Below, piece by piece: positions 49,125-61,335 of a DNA stretch of 64,000 bases (position 1 is the stretch's first letter; each line of letters opens with the position of its first letter). This DNA is from Chlorocebus sabaeus (taxonomy: Eukaryota; Chordata; Mammalia; Primates; Cercopithecidae): contig NW_027327412.1 in the NCBI RefSeq assembly GCF_047675955.1, positions 1,364,001 through 1,428,000 of the forward strand, in the 5' to 3' direction. The notes beneath the pieces are model-generated. The model was not told the origin of the DNA and did not search any database. It was given only the letters and a program-made list of their open reading frames with translations. Both the position numbers and the translations under genes were made by a program.

Positions 49125-52100
49125 AAGCTTCTTTCCAGTTTTGAACGGAAGATATTTCCTTTTTCACCATAGCCCTCTATGGGCTTCCAAATATCCCTTT
49201 GCCAATTCCACCAGAATAGCCTTAGCGAAAGGCTTCTTGAACGGAAAAATGTAACTCTGTGAGATGAATTAACAGAACACAGAGCAGTTTCTCAGAAAGC
49301 TTCTTTCCAGTTTTGAAAGGAAGATAATTCCTTTTTCACCATAACCCTCTATGGACTTCCAAATATCCCTTTGCCAAATCCACAAGAACAGCCTTAGGGA
49401 AAGGCTTCTTGAAGGGAAAGATGTAACTCTGTGAGATGAATTGACAGAACACAGAGCAGTTTCTCAGAAAGCTTCTTTCCAGTTTTGTACGGAAGATATT
49501 TCCTCTTGCACCATAGCCGTCTGTGGGCTTCCAAATATCCCTTTGCCAATTCCACAAGAACAGCCTTAGTGGAAGGCTTCTTGAAGGAAAAGATGAAACT
49601 CTGTGAGATGAATTAACAGAACACAGAGCAGTTTCTCCGAATGCTTCTTTCCAGTTTTGAACGGAAGATATTTCCTTTTTCACGTTAGCCCTCTATGGGC
49701 TTCCAAATATCACTTTGCCAATTCCACAAGAACAGCCTTAGGGAAAGGCTTCTTGAAGTGAAAGATGTAACTCTGTGTGATAAATTAACAGAACACAGAA
49801 CAGTTTCTCACAAAGCTTCTCTCCAGGTTTGAACGGAAGATATTTCCTTTTTCACCATAGCCTTCTATGGGCTTCCAAATATCCCTTTTCCAATTCCACA
49901 AGAACAGCCTTAGCGAAAGGCTTCTTGAAGTCAAAGATGTAACTCTGTGAGATGAATTAACAGAACACAGAGCAGTTTCTCAGAAAGCTTCTTTCCAGTT
50001 TTGAACGGAAGATATTTCCTTTTTCACCATAGCCCTCTATGCGCTTCCAAATATCACTTTGCCAATTCCACCAGAACAGACTTAGCGAAAGGCTTCTTGA
50101 ACGGAAAAATGTAACTCTGTGAGATGAATTAACAGAACACAGAGCAGTTTCTCAGAAAGCTTCTTTCCAGTTTTGAACGGAAGATATTTCCTTTTTCACC
50201 ATAGCCCTCTATGGACTTCCAAATATCCCCTTGCCAAATCCACAAGAACAGCCTTAGCGAAAGTCTTCTTGAAGGGAAAGATGTAACTCTGTGAGATGAA
50301 TTAACAGAACACAGAGCAGTTTCTCAGAAAGCTTCTTTCCAGTTTTGAACGGAATATGTTTCCTTTTTCACCATACCCCTCTATGGGCTTCCAAATATCC
50401 CTTTGCCAATTCCACCAGAACAGCGTTAGCGAAAGGCTTCTTGAACGGAAAAATGTAACTGTGTGAGATGAATCAACAGAACACAGAGCAGTTTCTCAGA
50501 AAGATTCTTTCCAGTTTTGAACGGAAGATATTTCCTTTTTCACGATACCCCTCTATGGACTTCCAAATATCCCTTTGCCAAATCCACAAGAACAGCCTTA
50601 GCGAAAGGCTTCTTGAAGGGAAAGATGTAACTCTGTGAGATGAATAGACAGAACACAGAGCAATTTCTCAGAAAGCTTCTTTCCAGTTTTGAAAGGTAGA
50701 TATTTCCTTTTTCACCATAGCCCTCTATGGGCTTCCAAATATCCCTTTGCTAATTCCACAAGAACAGCCTTAGCGAAAGGCATCTTGAAGGGAAAGATGT
50801 AACTCTGTGAGATGAATTAACAGAACACAGAGCAGTTTCTCAGAAAGCTTCTTTCCAGTTTTGAACGGAAGATATTTCCTCTTGCACGATAGCCCTCTGT
50901 GGGCTTCCAAATATCCCTTTGCCAATTCCACAAGAACAGCCTTAGCGAAAGGCTTCTTGAAGGGAAAGATGTAACTCTGTGAGATGAATTGACAGAACAC
51001 AGAGCAGTTTCTCAGAAAGCTTCTTTCCAGTTTTGAACGGAAGATATTTCCTCTTGCACCATAGCCGTCTGTGGGCTTCCAAATATCCCTTTGCCAATTC
51101 CACAAGAACAGCCTTAGTGGAAGGCTTCTTGAAGGAAAAGATGAAACTCTGTGAGATGAATTAACAGAACACAGAGCAGTTTCTCCGAATGCTTCTTTCG
51201 AGTTTTGAACGGAAGATATTTCCTTTTTCACGTTAGCCCTCTATGGGCTTCCAAATATCACTTTGCCAATTCCACAAGAACAGCCTTAGGGAAAGGCTTT
51301 TTGAAGTGAAAGATGTAACTCTGTGTGATAAATTAACAGAACACAGAACAGTTTCTCACAAAGCTTCTCTCCACGTTTGAACGGAAGATATTTCCTTTTT
51401 CACCATAGCCTTCTATGGGCTTCCAAATATCCCTTTACCAATTCCACAAGAACAACCTTAGCGAAAGGCTCCTTGAAGGGAAAGATGTAACTCTGTGAGA
51501 TGAATTAACAGAACACAGAGCAGTTTCTCAGAAAGCTTCTTTCCAGTTTTGAACGGAAGATATTTCCTTTTTCACCATAGCCCTCTATGGGCTTCCAAAT
51601 ATCCCTTTGCCAATTCCGCCAGAATAGCCTTAGCCAAAGGCTTCTTGAACGGAAAAATGTAACTGTGTGAGATGAATTAACAGAACACGGAGCAGTTTCT
51701 CAGAAAGCTTCTTTCCAGTTTTGAAAGGAAGATATTTCCTTTTTCACCATAGCCCTCTATGGACTTCAAAATATCCCTTTGCCAAATCCACAAGAACAGC
51801 CTTAGGGAAAGGCTTCTTGAAGGGAAAGATGTAACTCTGTGAGATGAATTGACAGAACACAGAGCAGTTTCTCAGAAAGCTTCTTTCCAGTTTTGAACGG
51901 AAGATATTCCTTTTTCAAGATAGCCCTCTATGGGCTTCCAAATATCCCTTTGCCAATTCCACAAGAACAGCCTTAGCGAAAGGCTTCTTGAACGGTAAAA
52001 TGTAACTCTGTGAGATGAATTAAAACAACACAGAGTAGTTTCTCAGAAAGCTTCTTTCCAGTTTTGAACGGAAGATATTTCCTTTTTCACCATAGCCCTC

Positions 52101-52391
52101 TATGGACTTCCAAATATCCCTTTGACAAATGCACAAGAACGAACTTAGCGAAAGGCTTCTTGAAGGGAAAGATGTAACTCTGTGAGATGAATTAACAGAA
52201 CACAGAGCAGTTTCTCATAAAGCTTCTTTCCAGTTTTGAAAGGAAGATATTTCCTTTTTCACCATAGCCCTCTATGGGCTTCCAAATATCCCTTTGCCAA
52301 TTCCACAAGAACAGCCTTAGCGAAAGGCTTCTTTAACGGAAAATTGTAACTCTGTGAGATGAATTAACAGATCACAGAGCAGTTTCTCAGA
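49125..52391 (-). repeat. HOR unit 16: 19-mer (3267 bp)
   Basis: Order: 1-2-3-4-5-6-7-8-8b-8c-8d-3-4-16-f-g-h-i-19-like. It joins the 8b-8d arrangement to a short f-g-h-i run of the second set. The missing base is the one type h always lacks. Private marks are ATAACCCTC (about 49342), ATCCCCTTGCC (about 50226), AAGATTCTTTCC (about 50503) and AACGAACTTAG (about 52138). Confidence 0.84.
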
Positions 52392-53423
52392 AAGCTTCTT
52401 TCCAGTTTTGAACGGAAGATATTTCCTTTTTCACCATAGCCCTCTATGGGCTTCCAAATATCCCTTTGCCAATTCCACCAGCATAGCCTTAGCGAAAGGC
52501 TTCTTGAACGGAAAAATGTAACTCTGTGAGATGAATTAACAGAACACAGAGCAGTTTCTCAGAAAGCTTCTTTCCAGTTTTGAAAGGAAGATAATTCCTT
52601 TTTCACCATAGCCCTCTATGGACTTCCAAATATCCCTTTGCCAAATCCACAAGAACAGCCTTAGGGAAAGGCTTCTTGAAGGGAAAGATGTAACTCTGTG
52701 AGATGAATTGACAGAACACAGAGCAGTTTCTCAGAAAGCTTCTTTCCAGTTTTGTACGGAAGATATTTCCTCTTGCACCATAGCCGTCTGTGGGCTTCCA
52801 AATATCCCTTTGCCAATTCCACAAGAACAGCCTTAGTGGAAGGCTTCTTGAAGGAAAAGATGAAACTCTGTGAGATGAATTAACAGAACACAGAGCAGTT
52901 TCTCCGAAAGCTTCTTTCCAGCTTTGAACGGAAGATATTTCCTTTTTCACGTTAGCCCTCTATGGGCTTCCAAATATCACTTTGCCAATTCCACAAGAAC
53001 AGCCTTAGGGAAAGGCTTCTTGAAGTGAAAGATGTAACTCTGTGTGATAAATTAACAGAACACAGAACAGTTTCTCACAAAGCTTCTCTCCAGGTTTGAA
53101 CGGAAGATATTTCCTTTTTCACCATAGCCTTCTATGGGCCTCCAAATATCCCTTTTCCAATTCCACAAGAACAGCCTTAGCGAAAGGCTTCTTGAAGTCA
53201 AAGATGTAACTCTGTGAGATGAATTAACAGAACACAGAGCAGTTTCTCAGAAAGCTTCTTTCCAGTTTTGAACGGAAGATATTTCCTTTTTCACCATAGC
53301 CCTCTATGCGCTTCCAAATATCACTTTGCCAATTCCACCAGAACAGACTTAGCGAAAGGCTTCTTGAACGGAAAAATGTAACTCTGTGAGATGAATTAAC
53401 AGAACACAGAGCAGTTTCTCAGA

Positions 53424-53595
53424 AAGCTTCTTTCCAGTTTTGAACGGAAGATATTTCCTTTTTCACCATAGCCCTCTATGGACTTCCAAATATCCCTTTG
53501 CCAAATCCACAAGAACAGCCTTAGCGAAAGGCTTCTTGAAGGGAAAGATGTAACTCTGTGAGATGAATAGACAGAACACAGAGCAATTTCTCAGA
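53424..53595 (-). repeat. Hybrid monomer 7/8b
   Basis: It opens as type 7 (CACCATAG, GGACTTCC, CCAAATCC) and ends as 8b (TTAGCGAAAGG, GATAGACAG, GAGCAATTTC). The two parents stand two places apart in unit 16, so two monomers' worth of sequence (344 bp) is missing. The switch falls between about 53468 and 53528. Confidence 0.78.
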
Positions 53596-54455
53596 AAGCT
53601 TCTTTCCAGTTTTGAAAGGTAGATATTTCCTTTTTCACCATAGCCCTCTATGGGCTTCCAAATATCCCTTTGCTAATTCCACAAGAACAGCCTTAGCGAA
53701 AGGCATCTTGAAGGGAAAGATGTAACTCTGTGAGATGAATTAACAGAACACAGAGCAGTTTCTCAGAAAGCTTCTTTCCAGTTTTGAACGGAAGATATTT
53801 CCTCTTGCACGATAGCCCTCTGTGGGCTTCCAAATATCCCTTTGCCAATTCCACAAGAACAGCCTTAGCGAAAGGCTTCTTGAAGGGAAAGATGTAACTC
53901 TGTGAGATGAATTCACAGAACACAGAGCAGTTTCTCAGAAAGCTTCTTTCCAGTTTTGAACGGAAGATATTTCCTCTTGCACCATAGCCGTCTGTGGGCT
54001 TCCAAATATCCCTTTGCCAATTCCACAAGAACAGCCTTAGTGGAAGGCTTCTTGAAGGAAAAGATGAAACTCTGTGAGATGAATTAACAGAACACAGAGC
54101 AGTTACTCCGAATGCTTCTTTCAAGTTTTGAACGGAAGATATTTCCTTTTTCACGTTAGCCCTCTATGGGCTTCCAAATATCACTTTGCCAATTCCACAA
54201 GAACAGCCTTAGGGAAAGGCTTTTTGAAGTGAAAGATGTAACTCTGTGTGATAAATTAACAGAACACAGAACAGTTTCTCACAAAGCTTCTCTCCACGTT
54301 TGAACGGAAGATATTTCCTTTTTCACCATAGCCTTCTATGGGCTTCCAAATATCCCTTTACCAATTCCACAAGAACAACCTTAGCGAAAGGCTCCTTGAA
54401 GGGAAAGATGTAACTCTGTGAGATGAATTAACAGAACACAGAGCAGTTTCTCAGA

Positions 54456-54627
54456 AAGCTTCTTTCCAGTTTTGAACGGAAGATATTTCCTTTTTCACCA
54501 TAGCCCTCTATGGGCTTCCAAATATCCCTTTGCCAATTCCACAAGAACAGCCTTAGCGAAAGGCTTCTTGAACGGTAAAATGTAACTCTGTGAGATGAAT
54601 TAAAACAACACAGAGTAGTTTCTCAGA
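54456..54627 (-). repeat. Hybrid monomer x/h (172 bp)
   Basis: The box half is consensus (AAGATATTTCC, CACCATAG) and not the one-base-shorter h form, but the second half is type h (GGTAAAATG, TTAAAACAACAC, AGAGTAG). Next to unit 16, types f and g are missing here, which places the deletion join inside this monomer. Confidence 0.76.
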
Positions 54628-55315
54628 AAGCTTCTTTCCAGTTTTGAACGGAAGATATTTCCTTTTTCACCATAGCCCTCTATGGACTTCCAAATATCCC
54701 TTTGTCAAATGCACAAGAACGAACTTAGCGAAAGGCTTCTTGAAGGGAAAGATGTAACTCTGTGAGATGAATTAACAGAACACAGAGCAGTTTCTCATAA
54801 AGCTTCTTTCCAGTTTTGAAAGGAAGATATTTCCTTTTTCACCATAGCCCTCTATGGGCTTCCAAATATCCCTTTGCCAATTCCACAAGAACAGCCTTAG
54901 CGAAAGGCTTCTTAAAGGGAAAGATGTAACTCTGTGAGATGAATTAACAGAACACAGAGCAGTTTCTCAGAAAGCTTCTTTCCAGTTTTGAACGGAAGAT
55001 ATTTCCTCTTGCACCATAGCCGTCTGTGGGCTTCCAAATATCCCTTTGCGAATTCCACAAGAACAGCCTTAGCGAAAGGCTTCTTGAAGGGAAAGATGTA
55101 ACTCTGTGAGATGAATTAACAGAACACAGAGCAGTTTCTCAGAAAGCTTCTTTCCAGTTTTGAATAAAAGATATTTCCTTTTTCACGATAGCCCTTTATG
55201 GGTTTCCAAATATCCCTTTACCAATTCCACAAGAACAACCTTAGCGAAACGCTTCTTGAAGGGAAAGATGTAACTCTGTAAGATGAATTAACAGAACACA
55301 GAGCAGTTTCTCAGA

Positions 55316-58067
55316 AAGCTTCTTTCCAGTTTTGAACGGAAGATATTTCCTCTTGCACCATAGCCGTCTGTGGGCTTCCAAATATCCCTTTGCAAATTCC
55401 ACAACAACAGCCTTAGCGTAAGGCTCCTTGAAGGGAAAGATGTAACTCTGTGAGATGAATTAACAGAACACAGAGCACTTTCTCAGAAAGCTTCTTTCCA
55501 GTGTTGAACGGAAGATATTTCCTTTTTCACGATAGCCCTTTTTGGGCTTCCAAATATCCCTTTAACACTTCCACAAGAACAACCTTAGCGAAAGGCTCCT
55601 TGAAGGGAAAGATGTAACTCTGTGAGATGAATTAATAGAACACAGAGCAGTTTCTCAGAAAGCTTCTTTCCAGTTTTGAACGGAAGATATTTCCTTTTTC
55701 ACCATAGCCCTCTATGGGCTTCCAAATATCCCTTTGCCTATTCCACAAGATCAGCCTTAGCGAAAGGCTTCTTGAAGGGAAAGATGTAACTCTGTAAGAT
55801 GAATCAACAGAACACAGAGCAGTTTCTCAGAAAGCTTCTTTCCAGTTTTGAACGGAAGATATTTCCTTTTTCACCATAGACCTCTATGGGCTTCCAAATA
55901 TCACTTTGCCAATTCCACAAGAACAGCCTTAGCGAAAGGCATCTTTAACGGAAAATTGTAACTCTGTGAGATGAATTAACAGATCACAGAGCAGTTTCTC
56001 AGAAAGCTTCTTTCCAGTTTTGAACGGAAGGTATTTCCTTTTTCACCATAGCCCTCTATGGGCTTCCAAATATCCCTTTGCCAATTCCACCAGAATAGCC
56101 TTAGCGAAAGGCTTCTTGAAGGGAAAGATGTAACTCTGTGAGATGAATTAACAGAACACAGAGCAGTTTCTCAGAAAGCTTCTTTCCAGTTTTGAAAGGA
56201 AGATAATTCCTTTTTCACCATAGCCCTCTATGGACTTCCAAATATCCCTTTGCCAAATCCACAAGAACAGCCTTAGGGAAAGGCTTCTTGAAGGGAAAGA
56301 TGTAACTCTGTGAGATGAATTGACAGAACACAGAGCAGTTTCTCAGAAAGCTTCTTTCCAGTTTTGAACGGAAGATATTTCCTCTTGCACCATAGCCGTC
56401 TGTGGGCTTCCAAATATCCCTTTGCCAATTCCACAAGAACAGCCTTAGTGGAAGGCTTCTTGAAGGAAAAGATGAAACTCTGTGAGATGAATTAACAGAA
56501 CACAGAGCAGTTTCTCCGAATGCTTCTTTCCAGTTTTGAACGGAAGATATTTCCTTTTTCACGTTAGCCCTCTATGGGCTTCCAAATATCACTTTGCCAA
56601 TTCCACAAGAACAGCCTTAAGGAAAGGCTTCTTGAAGTCAAAGATGTAACTCTGTGAGATGAATTAACAGAACACAGAGCAGTTTCTCAGAAAGCTTCTT
56701 TCCAGTTTTGAACGGAAGGTATTTCCTTTTTCACCATAGCCCTCTATGCGCTTCCAAATATCACTTTGCCAATTCCACCAGAACAGACTTAGCGAAAGGC
56801 TTCTTGAACGGAAAAATGTAACTCTGTGAGATGAATTAACAGAACACAGAGCAGTTTCTCAGAAAGCTTCTTTCCAGTTTTGAACGGAAGATATTTCCTT
56901 TTTCACCATAGCCCTCTATGGACTTCCAAATATCCCTTTGCCAAATCCACAAGAACACCCTTAGCGAAAGTCTTCTTGAAGGGAAAGATGTAACTCTGTG
57001 AGATGAATTAACAGAACACAGAGCAGTTTCTCAGAAAGCTTCTTTCCAGTTTTGAACGGAATATGTTTCCTTTTTCACCATACCCATCTATGGGCTTCCA
57101 AATATCCCTTTGCCAATTCCACCAGAACAGCGTTAGCGAAAGGCTTCTTGAACGGAAAAATGTAACTGTGTGAGATGAATCAACAGAACACAGAGCAGTT
57201 TCTCAGAAAGCTTCTTTCCAGTTTTGAACGGAAGATATTTCCTTTTTCACGATAGCCCTCTATGGACTTCCAAATATCCCTTTGCCAAATCCACAAGAAC
57301 AGCCTTAGCGAAAGGCTTCTTGAAGGGAAAGATGTAACTCTGTGAGATGAATTGACAGAACACAGAGCAATTTCTCAGAAAGCTTCTTTCCAGTTTTGAA
57401 AGGAAGATATTTCCTTTTTCACCATAGCCCTCTATGGGCTTCCAAATATCCCTTTGCTAATTCCACAAGAACAGCCTTAGCGAAAGGCATCTTGAAGGGA
57501 AAGATGTAACTCTGTGAGATAAATTAACAGAACACAGAGCAGTTTCTCAGAAAGCTTCTTTCCAGTTTTGAACGGAAGATATTTCCTCTTGGACGATAGC
57601 CCTCTGTGGGCTTCCAAATATCCCTTTGCCAATTCCACAAGAACAGCCTTAGCGAAAGGCTTCTTGAAGGGAAAGATGTAACTCTGTGAGATGAATTAAC
57701 AGAACACAGAGCAGTTTCTCAGAAAGCTTCTTTCCAGTTTTGAACGGAAGATATTTCCTTTTTCACCATAGCCCTCTATGGGCTTCCAAATATCCCTTTG
57801 CCAATTCCACAAGAACAGCCTTAGCAAAAGGATTCTTGAAGGGAAAGATGTAACTCTGTGAGATGAATTAACAGAACACAGAGCAGTTTCTCAGAAACCT
57901 TGTTTCCAGTTTTGAACGGAAGATATTTCCTCTTGCACCATAACCGTCTGTGGGCTTCCAAATATCCCTTTGCCAATTCCACAAGAACAGCCTTAGCGAA
58001 AGGCTTCTTGAAGGGAAAGATGTAACTCTGTGAGATGAATTAACAGAACACAGAGCAGTTTCTCAGA
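55316..58067 (-). repeat. 2752-bp duplication at 3268-bp offset, copy 1
   Basis: Sixteen monomers from m/p to 15 recur at exactly 3268 bp: ACAACAACAGCC is at 55401 and 58669, GTGTTGAACGG at about 55501 and 58769. The first box of the first monomer differs between copies, so the true left edge is near 55395. Confidence 0.86.
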
Positions 58068-59271
58068 AAGCTTCTTTCCAGTTTTGAACGGAAGATATTT
58101 CCTCTTGCACCATAGCCGTCTGTGGGCTTCCAAATATCCCTTTGCCAATTCCACAAGAACAGCCTTAGCAAAAGGCTTCTTGAAGGGAAAGATGTAACTC
58201 TGTGAGATGAATTAAGAGAACACAGAGCACTTTCTCAGAAAGCTTCTTTCCAGTTTTGAACGGAAGATATTTCCTTTTTCACGATAGCCCTCTATGGGCT
58301 TCCAAATATCCCTTTAACACTTCCACAAGAACAACCTTAGCGAAAGGCTCCTTGAAGGGAAAGATGTAACTCTGTGAGATGAATTAATAGAACACAGAGC
58401 AGTTTCTCAGAAAGCGTCTTTCCAGTTTTGAACGGAAGATATTTCCTTTTTCACGATAGCCCTTTATGGGCTTCCAAATATCCCTTTACCAATTCCACAA
58501 GAACAACCTTAGCGAAAGGCTCCTTGAAGGGAAAGATGTAACTCTGTAAGATGAATTAACAGAACACAGAGCAGTTTCTCAGAAAGCTTCTTTCCAGTTT
58601 TGAACGGAAGATATTTTCTTTTTCAGCATAGCCCTCTATGGGCTTCCAAATATCCCTTTGCCAATTCCACAACAACAGCCTTAGCGTAAGGCTCCTTGAA
58701 GGGAAAGATGTAACTCTGTGAGATGAATTAACAGAACACAGAGCACTTTCTCAGAAAGCTTCTTTCCAGTGTTGAACGGAAGATATTTCCTTTTTCACGA
58801 TAGCCCTTTTTGGGCTTCCAAATATCCCTTTAACACTTCCACAAGAACAACCTTAGCGAAAGGCTCCTTGAAGGGAAAGATGTAACTCTGTGAGATGAAT
58901 TAATAGGACACAGAGCAGTTTCTCAGAAAGCTTCTTTCCAGTTTTGAACGGAAGATATTTCCTTTTTCACCATAGCCCTCTATGGGCTTCCAAATATCCC
59001 TTTGCCTATTCCACAAGATCAGCCTTAGCGAAAGGCTTCTTGAAGGGAAAGATGTAACTCTGTAAGATGAATCAACAGAACACAGAGCAGTTTCTCAGAA
59101 AGCTTCTTTCCAGTTATGAACGGAAGATATTTCCTTTTTCACCATAGACCTCTATGGGCTTCCAAATATCACTTTGCCAATTCCACAAGAGCAGCCTTAG
59201 CGAAAGGCATCTGTAACGGAAAATTGTAACTCTGTGAGATGAATTAACAGATCACAGAGCAGTTTCTCAGA
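56004..59271 (-). repeat. HOR unit 18: 19-mer (3268 bp)
   Basis: Order: 1-2-3-4/5-6-7-8-8b-8c-8d-14-15-15'-n-l-p-n-o-19. Types l, n, o and p of the second set replace 16-17-18. Private marks are TTAAGGAAAGG (about 56617), AACACCCTTAG (about 56955), CTTGGACGATAG (about 57588) and ATTTTCTTTTTC (about 58613). Confidence 0.84.
56520..56691 (-). repeat. Hybrid monomer 4/5, first copy
   Basis: The type-4 start (CACGTTAG, CACTTTGCC, no GTGTGATAAATT) passes to the type-5 end (GAAGTCAAAG). The two parents differ just before and just after AAAGGCTTCTTGAAGT (about 56623-56638), so the exchange lies in that 16-bp identity tract. One monomer was lost. Confidence 0.82.
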
Positions 59272-61335
59272 AAGCTTCTTTCCAGTTTTGAACGGAAGGT
59301 ATTTCCTTTTTCACCATAGCCCTCTATGGGCTTCCAAATATCCCTTTGCCAATTCCACCAGAATAGCCTTAGCGAAAGGCTTCTTGAAGGGAAAGATGTA
59401 ACTCTGTGAGATGAATTAACAGAACACAGAGCAGTTTCTCAGAAAGCTTCTTTCCAGTTTTGAAAGGAAGATAATTCCTTTTTCACCATAGCCCTCTATG
59501 GACTTCCAAATATCCCTTTGCCAAATCCACAAGAACAGCCTTAGGGAAAGGCTTCTTGAAGGGAAAGATGTAACTCTGTGAGATGAATTGACAGAACACA
59601 GAGCAGTTTCTCAGAAAGCTTCTTTCCAGTTTTGAACGGAAGATATTTCCTCTTGCACCATAGCCGTCTGTGGGCTTCCAAATATCCCTTTGCCAATTCC
59701 ACAAGAACAGCCTTAGTGGAAGGCTTCTTGAAGGAAAAGATGAAACTCTGTGAGATGAATTAACAGAACACAGAGCAGTTTCTCCGAATGCTTCTTTCCA
59801 GTTTTGAACGGAAGATATTTCCTTTTTCACGTTAGCCCTCTATGGGCTTCCAAATATCACTTTGCCAATTCCACAAGAACAGCCTTAAGGAAAGGCTTCT
59901 TGAAGTCAAAGATGTAACTCTGTGAGATGAATTAACAGAACACAGAGCAGTTTCTCAGAAAGCTTCTTTCCAGTTTTGAACGGAAGATATTTCCTTTTTC
60001 ACCATAGCCCTCTATGCGCTTCCAAATATCACTTTGCCAATTCCACCAGAACAGACTTAGCGAAAGGCTTCTTGAACGGAAAAATGTAACTCTGTGAGAT
60101 GAATTAACAGAACACAGAGCAGTTTCTCAGAAAGCTTCTTTCCAGTTTTGAACGGAAGATATTTCCTTTTTCACCATAGCCCTCTATGGACTTCCAAATA
60201 TCCCTTTGCCAAATCCACAAGAACACCCTTAGCGAAAGTCTTCTTGAAGGGAAAGATGTAACTCTGTGAGATGAATTAACAGAACACAGAGCAGTTTCTC
60301 AGAAAGCTTCTTTCCAGTTTTGAACGGAATATGTTTCCTTTTTCACCATACCCCTCTATGGGCTTCCAAATATCCCTTTGCCAATTCCACCAGAACAGCG
60401 TTAGCGAAAGGCTTCTTGAACGGAAAAATGTAACTGTGTGAGATGAATCAACAGAACACAGAGCAGTTTCTCAGAAAGCTTCTTTCCAGTTTTGAACGGA
60501 AGATATTTCCTTTTTCACCATAGCCCTCTATGGACTTCCAAATATCCCTTTGCCAAATCCACAAGAACAGCCTTAGCGAAAGGCTTCTTGAAGGGAAAGA
60601 TGTAACTCTGTGAGATGAATTGACAGAACACAGAGCAATTTCTCAGAAAGCTTCTTTCCAGTTTTGAAAGGAAGATATTTCCTTTTTCACCATAGCCCTC
60701 TATGGGCTTCCAAATATCCCTTTGCTAATTCCACAAGAACAGCCTTAGCGAAAGGCATCTTGAAGGGAAAGATGTAACTCTGTGAGATAAATTAACAGAA
60801 CACAGAGCAGTTTCTCAGAAAGCTTCTTTCCAGTTTTGAACGGAAGATATTTCCTCTTGCACGATAGCCCTCTGTGGGCTTCCAAATATCCCTTTGCCAA
60901 TTCCACAAGAACAGCCTTAGCGAAAGGCTTCTTGAAGGGAAAGATGTAACTCTGTGAGATGAATTAACAGAACACAGAGCAGTTTCTCAGAAAGCTTCTT
61001 TCCAGTTTTGAACGGAAGATATTTCCTTTTTCACCATAGCCCTCTATGGGCTTCCAAATATCCCTTTGCCAATTCCACAAGAACAGCCTTAGCAAAAGGA
61101 TTCTTGAAGGGAAAGATGTAACTCTGTGAGATGAATTAACAGAACACAGAGCAGTTTCTCAGAAACCTTGTTTCCAGTTTTGAACGGAAGATATTTCCTC
61201 TTGCACCATAACCGTCTGTGGGCTTCCAAATATCCCTTTGCCAATTCCACAAGAACAGCCTTAGCGAAAGGCTTCTTGAAGGGAAAGATGTAACTCTGTG
61301 AGATGAATTAACAGAACACAGAGCAGTTTCTCAGA
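58584..61335 (-). repeat. 2752-bp duplication at 3268-bp offset, copy 2
   Basis: Second copy of 55316-58067. It keeps the 4/5 hybrid, TTAAGGAAAGG, AACACCCTTAG and the n-o-19 order. Differences seen are CAGTTATGAACG (about 59111), GAGCAGCCTTAG (about 59189), CATCTGTAACGG (about 59208) and the normal CTTGCACGATAG where copy 1 has CTTGGACGATAG. Confidence 0.86.

Larger units (their letters stand above)
52392..56003 (-). repeat. HOR unit 17: 21-mer (3612 bp)
   Basis: Order: 1-2-3-4-5-6-7/8b-8c-8d-3-4-16-x/h-i-14''-15-l-m/p-n-o-19. It resembles unit 16 but has lost 7-8 to a hybrid and keeps more of the second set. Private marks are CTCCGAAAGC with CAGCTTTGAACG (about 52902-52928), GAATAAAAGATA (about 55163) and GTGTTGAACGG (about 55501). 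Confidence 0.83.
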
